Shown: positions 12,201-24,165, counted from the first letter of the stretch. The stretch: 64,000 nt of DNA from Anopheles merus (GCF_017562075.2 NC_054084.1:38565499-38629498), one strand, 5' to 3'. Made by a program: numbers and translations. The notes: generated by a model from the letters alone, not told the origin.

Positions 12201-15139
12201 GTAAATGGTTTGTCGTTCGGTGCACACGCACACATACATTTAAAGCTTATCTTAACACGCCAACAATATGCGATGAAATATGTTTCCCGTCAAACTTTCG
12301 CATCAACCCACACCGTTAACCGACACATGCTATACCGACGCAGGCTATACGCATGCAAGCATTTTTGGTGCGAAAAACAGAAGTAAGCGCTCCCGGCTAG
12401 GGATTGGAGGGTGTTTTTAGGGAAGACGCCTCTGACGCCTCGTATGTGCTACTTTGGACTTTTGAAGATGATAAAATCTTATCCCAAGGACAAAAAATAT
12501 CACCCTGCATTGTGGAAGCGTTTCGGTTTTGGATACAAATAAACAAGGACAGGAAAAAAACAAAAACAGGAACGAAGCATACGCACTCTCAGGAAATATA
12601 TTTGTGGCGCTATTCTCACCAGACTAAGCAGCAGACATACCAAAGGCTTCGATAAGCATAACCTCATACAGAAACACAGACGGAAAAGAAACGGGAAAAA
12701 ACTCTCTAAATGGAAGACCTTCCAGCTTTAAGCGAGTATCGTAGGGAAGTGAGCTGTTCCAGAACATGTCCGTTTAGCGCTCGGCGAAACAGCATTGGAA
12801 TTTTTGTTTTATCCGTTGATAAAGTTTGATGAGCAGCAGTACCTACTGATACAGCAAGACAGCGAGATAATGGGAAAAAAAAGGAGAGAGGCGACAGGAA
12901 TGCACTTACAGCTAATAGTTTCGGGTGGAAATAACTTGGTGTCGGGAACGGTGGGGGTGAAAAGATTGTTTGGAAAATACGCGAATGGATAAAGTAATAT
13001 GAACAAGTGGAAAAGAATTGCATAGGCCGGAAAACCCTCGATCAGTTTCATATTTTGCTCCAAAAAATATAGAATACATGAGACGGAATGCTGCGGTATA
13101 TGAGTGGTGAAAAATTGGCTTTCTTGCGCGGGGCAGGAAACAGTGACAAGCTATGTTGAGCGCGCAAACCACAATCTTGACATGCGGGTGTCATGGGTCT
13201 ATCTGTTGCAAATAACTCACCAGGATATAAAGCACATTTGCCGGGATTTTACTTCGTATTTTCGGTTTCTGAGTCAACTTGAAATTTTTTCCCAAAGTAA
13301 TTTTTATTCTCAAAACCCAGTCTAAACTTATTAAAAGTATGTGTGTATGGTTGCAGTACGGTGTTTCATAACCACTAGAAATAAAATTACTCATGGATGA
13401 TATACATACGTACAACACATTACATACTTATTTGAGGGCGTAAACTTTTCACCGGCAGTTTAAAAAGTAATCATATTTTACTTCCCCAGTATCGGCACCA
13501 TGTTTCGATTAAAATACTTCTTGTAGAATATAGCTCGGAACAGACAAACAGACATTAAAATAATACGTACAAAAAAACAAAACAATCTCACCAAAGGCCG
13601 CAATCTTTGTTTCCATGAGCTTGTTCAACCCTACCCGTTAAACATTTGAACATTCGATTGAGAACAACATTGAATCTATACTATGCCGAGCGTACAGCAG
13701 CAAATTGAGACTTGCCAAGTTATAAACAGAATCTGTCAGCGATTTCGGGAATAAAAGATTGAAAGACAAGGACATGAAAATAAGTACAAACGGAAGGAGT
13801 AGAAATGAAAGTAAGAGCCCCTAAAGTACAAAAAAAACTATTGGTTGAAAGAAAGAGAATGTGTCTGTATATTTTTTGTAGGTTCAAACTGCTCTTTTTG
13901 GATATGTTTGGAGACAACTATTCCATGAGACTTTGAGACGTGACTGCGAGCTATGCAACTGAACGTACTGAATAAAAAACATCAAGCCTGGAAGCTGAAA
14001 TGTATACCATTTTTTAAGATTTGACTAAGTGATCGAAATATGATATACCTATCGAAGTGAAATACAGCCTCCACTCGTGTTAATCTGGAACTAATTTGGA
14101 GCTTTAAGAACCTTCTTAACACGTTTTGTTTTTATTCAAACGACATAAGCGGAAAATCTAAATGAAATAACATTTTATTCAGCAATTGAAAAGCATTCGC
14201 TAAAAAAAACTTATCCCAGCGATAAAATTGATTTTTATTCACAAAAATCATAAGTTTAAGGGATTGATAACATCATGTACAACACAATCGTTGATGAAAA
14301 ATTATTATCCTCCTTTTAAACTTTGCTCACGTAAAAGCTCTAAAATCCTTTCCTTATAATTAAGTGTGTGTCAGCGCATTTTCTTGCACTTGGATCCTAC
14401 TCAAATGGCGTGTTTCTTTAGGAGTACAGTACTCATTTCATTTCATTTTCCGTGCTTACCTAATCTTGCCTCTACTGTGGCTATTTGGTATAGTTTTACT
14501 AATTGGTTTATTATGCTGCCTATTACTTCCTGGGAAGGAAAAGAGTGCCCGTCTGAATGGACTAAACTACTTCCCAACTTCAACTAACCACAAAGGTTCA
14601 TGGGGTACAGGAAAATGTACAACCTAAATGAACAATTATTAAAAGCAGCACCATAAGGAATTGAATCGTTTACGGTTAAAGTAACCGCCCCAGTAATAGC
14701 CGCAACTTCAAGTGATGGTTGTAAATGTCTGCTGCTGTTTCCCTACTGTTTCCACCGAATGTCTTCGGTCTGCTGTCGCCACCCTGGCTGACGCAAGGTG
14801 GTAGTAAAAGATTCACTCTTGATTGCTCGTATTATTCTGTAATTTTCAGGTGCCACCGTATAGCACGGAGAGCTTATTAGGCATGAGCTTAAGCTTGGCT
14901 GGAGAAAGAACCCTGGGATGGATAAACACTTAGTGCCGAAAGATTTGTTTCTGCAAAAATCACGACACCCTGTGCCTAGGCACTAGTCGCAGCAGTTGAA
15001 GCAGCAATGGCGGATAGCAGCGTTATTAATGCGCACCGCCTTCGTCTTGGTGTGGCTGTCTTCTGTTTAAGTGTCGCAGCAGGACGTACCATTGCTTTGC
15101 ACGCCCATGCTCCGTTGCATTTTCGGCCCTATGTTGGTG
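9225..15139. other. Intron-like unique DNA, no gene seen
   Basis: About 5.9 kb without a recognised exon, RNA gene or transposon. Open frames of 60-105 codons occur on both strands, as expected by chance, and overlap each other. Small homopolymer runs only. Confidence 0.5.
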
Positions 15140-15420
15140 GTGGGCATAAATTAAAATGTAAATGAAATAAATTATGCCATTTTAATCAATATTAATCCAT
15201 GAACAATTTGTGATACTCGTTCTTTTCCACGCACGAAACATGATGAAATATGGTTGAAGGTCATCGCTGCCGAGTCGGTTATGCTGCTCCTGAAATGCAC
15301 GCGGATCATTTTTCTGTTCTACTCGCCTGTGGATTGGGTGCGCGGTTACATTGCTAGGTGGGGTTATTTAATTAAATGATTATAATACTCCGTCATTATT
15401 ACTTAATTAATGGTAGCCGA
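15140..15420. promoter_or_regulatory. Candidate homeodomain/POU-site cluster (possible intronic enhancer)
   Basis: Two blocks, around 15145-15205 and 15360-15415, are dense in TAAT/ATTA cores (for example TTTTAATCAATATTAATCC, TTTAATTAAATGATTATAA and ACTTAATTAATGG), with an ATGTAAAT octamer-like site. The density stands out even against AT-rich surroundings, and a GC-richer segment separates the blocks. Intronic neural enhancers in insects often look like this, but AT-richness alone could produce it. Cross-species conservation cannot be judged from one sequence. Confidence 0.25.
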
Positions 15421-16015
15421 TTTGCAAAACGGCACTGTGCTCTGCCAGCAGCGCCACAAGCGCCTGATGGATGATGATGCCAAGGATTGAGGTTAAATAC
15501 AAAGCTGTCTGAGGTTGAAACCTGTGCTGAAACGTTAAATGTACGCCTCGCGGGGTCGAAATGACGTGAGCAACAGAATGTTCAAACGAGCTTTTGAAAA
15601 GATATTATAGGATAAAAATACCTTTCAGGGAGCAGATTATTATGGGAAGCGTTAATAGTGGTTATAACGGATCACTTTAATTCTAATACACTATATAATA
15701 GTGTATATCAATCAATCATATTTATTCTTACGTCAAAATTATTCGTATTATTTTAAACAGTTGAATTTGTTAGACAGTCTTTATTAAAGACTGAAATGAT
15801 TTCTATTCAACTATTTCACAAAATCGTAATTTCGTGAAGTTTATTGTGAATTGTTGCTTAATATATAACTGATAGAACATGCTCGCAATTAACCTAAATA
15901 ATCAATTTTGTACTTTTGCATTGTTCAGTAATTTACGAACTGTAAAACAATATTTGCCTTCACTCCAAATTGGTTCTTTCGGAATGAGGTTGTATCAAAA
16001 CTTACTTATTGACTT
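15421..16015. other. AT-rich intron-like DNA, no gene seen
   Basis: Nothing recognisable except a short palindrome around 15688-15712 (ACACTATATAATAGTGT). Confidence 0.5.
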
Positions 16016-16211
16016 ATCAGGTGCTACAACCGCTTTGTGGTTTTGGACTGCCTCAGGAGTGTCCGAAACCGCTCACGGTCTCGCGCCTTCGTCTGCCAGT
16101 CCGTTATCCAGTAAAGTCTTTTTGGGCCATCCACAAGGACAGATGAGGCGTGGTAGGCCCAAATTGAGGTGGCAAGATGCATGGAGGCGTCCGCCATCCA
16201 AGCTAAGATAA
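16016..16211 (+). mobile_element. Non-LTR retrotransposon 3' fragment
   Basis: The frame ending at 16211 contains GHPQGQMRRGRPKLRWQDAW. The run RRGRPKLRW is typical of the C-terminal tail of endonuclease/reverse-transcriptase proteins of RTE-like and related insect non-LTR elements. The 100 bp before it (from GGTGCTACAACCGCTTTGTG) is GC-richer than the surroundings and looks repeat-derived. No RT domain is present. This is a short degraded scrap with no function expected. Confidence 0.55.
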
Positions 16212-19200
16212 CGAATTGTATTAAAACTATAATCTTTTTTTATTTATTTTTCATTGATTGCTTTTAAATCAAACAACTAAGGAATGTTGAAAGGTAAATA
16301 TTTGATAACATTAAGCTATATATTCAATTGCTTTACTGCATAATCTTTACTTGTGATCCAATTCCTACGCTCAACCAATTTCAGCTCGAATTGTTCATGC
16401 CTGAAGCAAAGGGACGCCAATCTTGTCCATAAAGAAACAATCACGCCATGCATATCACACGACAGCTGCCATATCAAGAGTCACTCGAAAGTGTATCCCC
16501 AATTCCTGGTATCCTTTCGTCCCTGGGTCTGTGTATCTGTGTATTTCCTCCCCGTTTTGTGTTTGTCACTCCACTCTTTTTTGTTGCTCGAAGGAAATTC
16601 GATTCGCAGCAATGGAAAATCGTTATCAAAATAATTAAATTAAAACATCGTTTCCGTCATCGTCACCGAACGGGCTGGGAGATAGTTGACGAAGATGATT
16701 TATTATTCAATTTAGCCATTCGAGGCCGATTCGGTGGAGTTAGCCGGTTGTGTGGCTGTGAAAAAGGAAGGCAGCAGGATGGAAAACTATCGGGCGCCAA
16801 CGACATGGAAACAGATGCTTTCATTTCATGCCAGTTGGAAGCTAAAGCGGGTGATGTTACAGAATCGTCCACGGTGGGATGGGTTAGGGCGATTATTGAA
16901 AAAAATCGATTTTCAACTGCCGACAGCAGTTCATCTGCTGTTGCGTTTCAGTTGGGTTCGTTGTTGTGTTCAGTTGTTGTTTTAAATGAAGTACTTTAAA
17001 TACTATGCCTTGATACTTTGAACATCGACAACACTTGAATGAATTATGTAGCAGCTGGTCAATGCTGTTTCATTTCGAAGTTACTCCATTGAAACCAATT
17101 AGCATTCCTTTTAGAAGCACAACGAACCATGCTGAAGCAACCGGTACTACTTAAATACAAGACAGTTTTACAGACTGAATCTCGTGAAATTGCACGTTAA
17201 CATACGCCAACCGCAATCACTCAATCTTAAATGCACATAAATTCTCGATTGAAAGAAGCAGTACCCTTGCTCAATCAGTTGTAAGCTCAGCCATGAATAG
17301 ATGTGCTTGTGGGAGAGTGTTTTTTAAATTCGTTTTTCACGTTTTCCCAGTCTAAGATTTTAATTAATTTTACGTCCAAAGTAATAGTTAATGAAGTAAT
17401 TACCATTTAAAATCAGTTTTCCAATTACCATTGGGTGAACGGCAGTTATCTTCCCTCGATCTCTCAAACTTCCCTCCCATGTGCAACAGCATCTGGAACG
17501 AACTATGCCAACGAAGAACAATGGACGCGTTTATAAAGAATCGGTGGAATGATCGGGACCAAACGAGCGATGGTCGAAATGGTCCAATGGTGTGTCATTG
17601 GCGTTTTCATTACTTGCTAAGTTTGAGTGAGGGTATGCTTGTCTTATTTGTGCATTATACGCTTTATGTGGAGAGAAAACTGTGTTACCGAGGAAGTGGA
17701 TGTGTTTGTGCTAGTTTTAGTTTTTCTGATTAGCATATCAACAAACCATTCGTTGACAAAGGAACAAGTGCTTTTTAGGATACGAGCGAATCTCAATTGC
17801 TAGGTGCTAGGTAAGCGGAAAAGAGAACGTAAAAGCAGATGAATAAGAAAAGCATGTCGCTCTTGCTCTTGCGCGATATGATGAGAATAGGAAGGAGAGT
17901 CAATCTGTGCTTGTGTGTGATAAAAAAAGTGTTATCGTTAACACTTTACCTTTATGGGCGTCGTTTATATTGTGTGTAATTAAATTTTGTAAAATACATA
18001 CATAATTCCCAGATGGCATTCCGGCCACGATAGAAAGGCAATTATGAGACCATGCGGTAAATATTGTGGCAAAAGGTCTCCTAAGAATGTATAATAAACT
18101 GTCTCTAGCTATTGGTTAGAAGGTAAGACTAACATTTTTGTAGATGAAAACGAACGTTTTTTGTTATTCTTGAAGGAATTCACCAGCATACAAAATATTA
18201 CAAGTGCTTTCCCTACAAACAACTTATTGAACAACTCATTTAAGGCAAGGAAAGATTTGCGATGACATGCCGATAAACATTTGCTCGTTATTTCGAACCA
18301 CGTGTTCATCTACGAGCTTTTCATTCTAAGAATTTATTTGTGTGAACTCTTGCAAGAGGTGCTTGTAGGTATGTTTATGTTTGTACTCCTGCAACTGTTT
18401 AACTGGTTTGTACAAACGTGATAGTGGAAAAAATTGCGCTAGGGAACGGAAGCAAAACCAGGGCACTACTAATTTCATCGTCACATCGTCTGTTTCGTTT
18501 CGAGTGGAAGATGAAGCTTTGTCCGCTCCAGGGGCCATCATCCTTTTGCCTCCTCTCGGAGATGGGTTCGCATGGCTCTGTGGGAGTTCATACAGCTTTC
18601 GTAATTATAAACATTTCGTAGTTCAAAAACGGGCCCGCTTAGAAATATGGCAGACAGACGCTTACCCAAGTGCCGGGCAAAGTCATCCTACGTCTGCTTC
18701 CGATGATGGTCTTTGTCTGTTTCGTTTTCCTCACTGGGAGACGGATAGACTCGAATGTACGCCGCAACGTACCACTTGTGACTATAACGTTTAATCTACT
18801 AAAACGAGCTGAGATTTTGCGCAGGACAAGAAAGTCATTCCCTCGATTTGTTCATGTCATTATCCATAGCGGTACCAGTTGGCATAAGAGCGTGTTTGTT
18901 GCTTGGCAAATTGGAATCCCAGAATCAATCGGAAGCCATGCTTGACCATGAAAGCCATAAGCATGTTCGTGTGCTCGTAGCGGAAGTTGTGGCGAGGCAA
19001 CCGGTTTCTTGCTTTTTGAGTTCCGGTGTGCTATGGGGACAATTCTTGCGCAACCAACACTCGTATGTAGTAGGGTTCTGGAACGAACTTTCAAATATTA
19101 CAAGTGGTACAAGTACTGGTAAGACTACTGTAAAAACAGCACAAATGCACAACTTTTGATGGCAAAATGTTGTAGCGTAAGCGGATGTGACGATTGTACT

Positions 19201-20220
19201 AGGGGAAGTATATGGGAATGCTTACTGTTAGGGTGATCGTTTCTGAAAACGATGCTGAGCAGCCTGATCCATTTTAATTATAAGCCTTGACTTCTAGAAC
19301 ACCAAACCTAAACACCGGTCCGGTAATGTTCCGAGGTGTAATGAAGATCGAAATGAAATTTCAGGTACCCAATCTGGGGCGGGCAAGAAGCAACGCAAGA
19401 GTTACGATAGAGTCAAAATACCTGATATACGTCTATCCAAACGCCTTTCTGTTTTGCTTTGAACCGTTGCCCCAATCTTTTCAAAAACATCAAGACTCGA
19501 CATTACTCTCGGCAATGATTTGTTTGATTTCTTAACGGTAGATGGGTTTGCAGCTAACGAGCAGAACACGAACGAGGATATTAGCGGCAGCACTCGATCT
19601 GTGTATGCATGTACACATACAACCACGCTCTGAGGTGGTGGACATGCAGATTCCTTAAATAATCTCAAAATACAATTCAAAGTACACCGTTGCAGACGGG
19701 TTTACTGATCAAACGAAATATGACGGTGGCAGTAAATATGAGGAAAGATAGCAAACTAATTATGATGTAAGGTTGCAGGACAGCTTTCACCTGTGCAGGA
19801 AAACGACTCTGACAAGGATGCGTCCATCTTCTGCATGAGCGGAGATATCTGTATACGTACCGTGAGCCTCATTCCAACGGAAGCTAGCACCAACGTATTC
19901 AGTTTCTAATAATTCAAAAATCCGTGACGCTACTCCTTGCACTTTGCTTTTATGTATGCACAAAAATAAAATTACAGCCAAGAGCACCATCATCGGACTT
20001 CAGTGTTTTACCGATGTAATCCTTTTTATTTAATCTGATACTTAATTTTTAAGTTGACCAGAACCGCGTGTATACGCCCGTAGCATCTTCAAGTCTGCCT
20101 GTTAAGTTTGGCAATGAAAACTTCTGGCATCTAAGAAGCTTGTAGAGTGTTGAAATTATTCCCATGTCAGATTTCCTTTCACTGGTGCTCCACGTACTGA
20201 CTTGCCTTGTTGGAAGTTAA
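16212..20220. other. Intron-like unique DNA, no gene seen
   Basis: No exon, RNA gene or transposon was recognised in about 4 kb. The longest frames (183 codons at 16448-16999, 137 codons at 18381-18794) have no recognisable domain and overlap other open frames, so they are treated as chance. A TAATTA-rich patch lies at 17360-17420. Confidence 0.5.
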
Positions 20221-22212
20221 TTGGATGGGTTAAGTGTGAACACTCCGGTTTCTATACTGCGTCTCAAAGGCATGGGCGTTTTAAGCAAAACTGATCGTTC
20301 AGTGCGTGAGCGTGTGTGTGGATGTAGGTATTTGTGTATGGGCAGGCAGAGCAGGACATTGATTGATCAGGTTTACAGTAGTATTGACTCAATCAAAGTC
20401 ACTACTGATCCGTTATTGAAAATATCGGATCACGAAACACTTGTTTTGAACATAAACGATGTACGTTGTAAAACGATTCAACGGAAAGTTAAATGCTGGA
20501 ATAGGTATTCAAAACATGCCCTTTGCAATAATGTGTCACAAGGTTTGCAGTGTGGTGCATCTGATTTTGATGAGGCTGCTGACTTGTTATGGAACACATT
20601 GAAACATGCAATGAGCACCTTGGTGGAAGAAAAGACAATTGTTTCTAGAGAAACTAGTAGGTGGTATACTTTGGATCTCGCACGTGCTAAACGGAAAAGA
20701 GACAAAGTGTATAAAAAATTTATTAGAACGAATAGAGATAATGATTGGTCTGAGTATACTAAACTTAGAAACAGTTATAGTAGGGATCTCAAAAATAGAC
20801 GAAGCGATTTCTTTAGCAGTGAAATAAACAAGCACAAGAAAAATAGCAAACAGTTATGGAAAGTCCTCAAAAGCATGTTACAACCTGATGAATCATGCGT
20901 TTCAGTTGTAAAATTTAATGGTGTGATTGAGGCTGACGACTCCATCATTTGCAACAAGTTTAATTCGTTCTTTGTGAACAGTGTTTTAGATATTAATCAA
21001 AACATTGCTTCTGTCAGTGAACCTAGCTATTACGTAGATAGTGCTACTCAACGATGCCATTTCAGATTTCAGAAAATCACTCTTGAACAACTAAAAACCA
21101 TTTGTTTCAACCTGACAAAAACGGCAGGTATAGGGAATGTAAGTTCAACAACCATACAGGATTGCTATCATGTGATCGGAGAGGACCTTCTTATGGTGAT
21201 TAATCAATCACTAGAGAGGGGATGTTTTCCGAAATCATGCAAAGAATCATTGATTATACCTATTCCTAAAGTGAACGGAGCTGTCAATGCGGAAGATTTT
21301 CGCCCCATAAACATGTTGCATGTGCTCGAAAAGGTGCTGGAGACAGTAGTTAAGGAGCAATTGGTTCAGTTTCTGAACAGAAACGAGCTGTTGATCCGAG
21401 AGCAATCAGGATATCGGCAAGGACACTCTTGTGAGACTGCTTTGAATCTTGTACTAGCGAGGTGGAAGGTGTTGATGGATAAGAAGGAATCGATAGTTGC
21501 TGTTTTCTTGGATCTAAAACGGGCATTTGAGACAATATCTAGGCCATTGTTGCTTTCTACCTTAAGGCGTTTTGGTATTGTGGGGAGGGAGCTCAGTTGG
21601 TTCGAAAGTTATTTAAAAGAAAGAACTCAGAGAACTTTATTTGGTAGCTCTGTATCAGAGCCTATAGAAAACACCCTTGGTGTTCCGCAAGGTAGTGTTC
21701 TTGGACCAATTTTGTTTATCATGTACATCAATGACATGAAACAGGTTTTGAAGGCTTGTGAGATCAATCTTTTTGCCGACGATACTGTTTTGTTCATCTC
21801 GCACAAAGAAATCAAGCAAGCAGAGTCTCTGATGAATATCGATTTAAACGCTCGATGGCTGAAGTACAAAAAGCTGGCATTAAACATTAACAAGACTTGT
21901 TACATGGTGATGTCTGCGGGTGTATTGGAAGAACCTCCATCTATCGTAATAAATTCGGAACTAATCGAAAGAGTTAGACAGGCTAAATACCTGGGAGTTA
22001 TCCTAGACGACAGGTTGAAGTTCCACGCTCACATTGACTGGGTCATCGCTAAAGTGGCAAAGAAGTGTGGAGTGATAAGTAGATTGGCGAAGGATCTCGA
22101 TTTTTTTGGGAAAGTTCATCTCTACAAATCATTGATCTCGCCACACTTTGACTTCTGCTCATCCATTTTCACGGTCACGGTCTGGGAGGTCACAACAGGA
22201 TTCACTCATTGA
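20221..22212 (+). pseudogene. Truncated non-LTR endonuclease/reverse transcriptase
   Basis: A 663-codon open frame. Residues about 40-75 hold the end of an AP-endonuclease domain (SRTLIDQVY, then SDH at 69-71). RT motifs follow: EQSGYRQGHSCETA, FLDLKRAFETIS, GVPQGSVLGP (487-496) and the catalytic FADD (518-521), so the RT active site is intact. The insect CR1/L2/Daphne-like group is the best fit. The first 40 or so residues look like flanking DNA read in frame, because the endonuclease N-terminal part and its catalytic residues are missing. The family-like sequence stops after SPHFDFCSSI (about residue 651), and the last residues come from unrelated sequence, so both ends are broken. It could encode an RT but not a complete retrotransposition protein. 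Confidence 0.85.
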
Positions 22213-22234
22213 TGATTGTAAGTGGCCAATTCCA

Positions 22235-22553
22235 GATACATTAGGTTCACCTGCTTCGGAAGGTAGTGCCCTAGAGCCAATCATTGGCACTAGTGGAACT
22301 GGCCATATGCATGTTGCAGTTGTGTTCGGATAAGTAGTGCGCCGGATCCATTAGTTGGTTCTTGGCGAGCTACGTAAGGGATACATTAGATTCTCCTGCT
22401 TCGGAAGGTAGTGCCCTGGAGCCTGCCATTGGTGCCAGAGACCCTGGGGCCAGCGGTTGGCACTAGTGGAACTGGCCATATGCATGTCGCAGTTGTGTCC
22501 TGATAAGTGGTGCGCCAGATCCATTTATTGGTTCTTGGCGGGCTACGTAAAGG
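22235..22553 (+). repeat. Nested tandem duplication in the retroelement tail
   Basis: Copy 1 is 22235-22379 (145 bp) and copy 2 is 22380-22553 (174 bp). Both begin GATACATTAG, share CCTGCTTCGGAAGGTAGTGC and GGAACTGGCCATATGCATG, and end near GGCTACGTAA. Copy 2 is longer because a roughly 29-bp segment starting CCCTGG is itself duplicated inside it. The frame is not conserved between copies, so this is probably untranslated tail. Confidence 0.85.
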
Positions 22554-22776
22554 ATGCTAGGGAATACCATTGTATTCGATGGAGTATGACCCGTTTTTTC
22601 TTGATGAAACTATGTTGGTCATCTTGGGTGTGTGTATGACTCGAACAGTTCCTCTGAGAGTTTTCCGATGCCACCACTTGATCGTACAAAATATTTTAAT
22701 ATACCTATCAGAGTAATATTATCGTAAAGATACTTCCGTCCTTCTCAAACCTATGTTGGGGAAAGAGGTGGGACTT

Positions 22777-22802
22777 ATCATCATCATCATCATCATCATC
22801 AT
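22777..22802. repeat. (ATC)n microsatellite at element junction
   Basis: About nine ATC units lie exactly between the non-LTR tail and the truncated 5' LTR. It is either the retroelement's own 3' simple-repeat end or slippage at the junction. Confidence 0.85.
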
Positions 22803-22933
22803 AATAGTATATTAAGCGTATTAGTGTAAGCCTAGCCATAAGTAGTAGTGTTAGTCCAAAAATGTTGAATTATATAAAACTAGCGCAGTCGAGCAATGTA
22901 CTCCGAAGCGACAGCATCACCCGTTGTCATAAC
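22801..22933 (+). repeat. Truncated 5' LTR of the gypsy element
   Basis: 133 bp matching 27683-27815 with three substitutions and no indels. TATATAAA at 22871-22878 is the likely promoter TATA box. About 80 bp present at the left of the 3' LTR are missing here; the sequence switches abruptly to (ATC)n. Confidence 0.9.
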
Positions 22934-22951
22934 TGGCGCAGCCGAAAGTCG
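22934..22951 (+). promoter_or_regulatory. Primer-binding site of the gypsy element
   Basis: TGGCGCAGCCGAAAGTCG starts directly after the LTR end. TGGCGCAG is the start of the serine-tRNA-type primer-binding site known from 17.6/297-like insect elements; the rest diverges, so the tRNA assignment is tentative. Confidence 0.7.
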
Positions 22952-23202
22952 AATTGCTGGTAATAAGTGTAAGCCATCTCATCCCGGTACGAACCATCAC
23001 TGAGCGAATATCAGTCGATTTGCGAAGAGAAGCAACTGTTCCAGCTAACGCCCCAAGCACGTCACGATAACGTCGAAGGAAGGAAGAATATTGACCGACA
23101 GCGAGAACAAAAAAACTTCAAGCACCACGCACATACGCTGAGAGAAAGCAACGCAATCCGGTTTTAATTGTGCGTGAGTATAGTGAGTTGCGATAGTGAA
23201 AG
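22952..23202 (+). other. Gypsy 5' leader
   Basis: About 250 bp of non-coding leader between the primer-binding site and the gag start. It would hold packaging signals, but none can be pointed to. Confidence 0.6.
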
Positions 23203-24165
23203 ATGGAACAAAATTTCACACCAGAAGAATTGCTTGTTCACATTCGTGAGCTAACAAACTCACACAACGACCTGCTAGAAGATATGAAAAGGATGAAAGC
23301 TAGGACAGATGACCCTTTTTTGTCATATAGAACGCCTGATCCAATTCGTAATCTGCCGAACTTTGACGGAAACAAAAGTGAAACGCAGGCATGGATCGAG
23401 GATACCGAAACTGCTTTGGAATTGTTTAAAAATTACGCAGGATCTTCTATGTATGATCAATTAGTAAGAGCAGTGAAGTGTAAAATTACCGGCCAAGCTA
23501 GGGAAGCGTTAATAGCTGCAGGAAATGTGAGCACATGGCCTCAGATAAAGGAAGTGTTAACGAACGCGTTTGGTGACAAAAGAGACTTGACATCACACAT
23601 ACAACAACTGTTTTACGAGCGACAAGGAAGGAAGACTCTAGCAGAATATTATAGTTGTTTGAAAAAAATCGAAACAAAAATCAGATCAATAACCGCATCT
23701 GCTGAGGAATATAAAAATTCTATACCAGCAGTACACCATTTGATCGGTGTCATTACACTCACACGCTTTATCGATGGTCTCGAAGGAACATTATCGTCAT
23801 ATGTTAGGAGTTGTAAGCCAAACAATTTAGACGAAGCTTATTCGGTATCCATCGAATATACAAACGCGTCGTATCGAAAAAAACTAGATCACACTAACAC
23901 AGATGAGCGGGGAAGGAAGAAATACGATAACGAAACTCCGTCAACTTCGTACGCTGTTCGGAAAAATAATCAAAGTGATAAACCTTGGTCAGATAAATTT
24001 AAAAACAAACCTCGGCAAGAAAAGAATAGAAATGATGACGTATCCATGCGCACTTTAAATTCAAGAATGCAAATTAACAATACGGAAACCGACGAAAAAG
24101 CAAACGGCGCCGAATCTAATGAACTAAATTTTCACATGGTTGTAGGAAAAAATACGGACACTTGA
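23203..24165 (+). CDS. gag: Gypsy-type Gag polyprotein
   Basis: 320 residues. Gag forms the retrotransposon's intracellular particle around its RNA. The central part (about residues 40-230: NLPNFDG, WIEDTETALELF, TFDxKRDL-like and LAEYYSCLKKIE segments) has the pattern of Ty3/gypsy Gag capsid regions. The last third is charged, rich in Lys, Arg, Asn and Glu. No CCHC zinc knuckle is visible; its absence is known in the gypsy/17.6 group, where basic residues bind RNA instead. The ATG at 23203 (context GAAAGATGG) is the first in frame after the leader. The stop overlaps the pol frame, and pol lies in the -1 frame. The reading frame is intact. Confidence 0.9.
   Translation: MEQNFTPEELLVHIRELTNSHNDLLEDMKRMKARTDDPFLSYRTPDPIRNLPNFDGNKSETQAWIEDTETALELFKNYAGSSMYDQLVRAVKCKITGQAREALIAAGNVSTWPQIKEVLTNAFGDKRDLTSHIQQLFYERQGRKTLAEYYSCLKKIETKIRSITASAEEYKNSIPAVHHLIGVITLTRFIDGLEGTLSSYVRSCKPNNLDEAYSVSIEYTNASYRKKLDHTNTDERGRKKYDNETPSTSYAVRKNNQSDKPWSDKFKNKPRQEKNRNDDVSMRTLNSRMQINNTETDEKANGAESNELNFHMVVGKNTDT
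24147..24153 (+). promoter_or_regulatory. Candidate -1 frameshift site between gag and pol
   Basis: A AAA AAT in the gag frame fits the X XXY YYZ slippery pattern. It sits 10 nt upstream of the gag stop (24163-24165). The pol frame is open only from 24123, after a TGA at 24120-24122, so a shift must occur between 24123 and 24163, and this is the best heptamer there. A downstream stimulatory structure was not identified. Confidence 0.55.

Larger units (their letters stand above)
20340..22803 (+). mobile_element. 5'-truncated CR1/L2-like non-LTR retrotransposon
   Basis: The recognisable element starts near 20345, in the last strand of the AP-endonuclease domain, runs through a full reverse-transcriptase core, and is followed by a tandemly duplicated tail and an (ATC)n run at 22777-22802. 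5' truncation and a simple-repeat 3' end are normal for non-LTR elements copied by target-primed reverse transcription. Its 3' side abuts the truncated 5' LTR of the gypsy element at 22801. No target-site duplication was found. It lies antisense to the inferred host gene. Confidence 0.75.

Noticed and set aside
16448..16999. 183-codon plus-strand frame
   Set aside because: No recognisable domain; overlaps several other open frames on both strands; no splice or promoter support.
18381..18794. 137-codon plus-strand frame
   Set aside because: No recognisable domain; overlapping frames of similar length are present.
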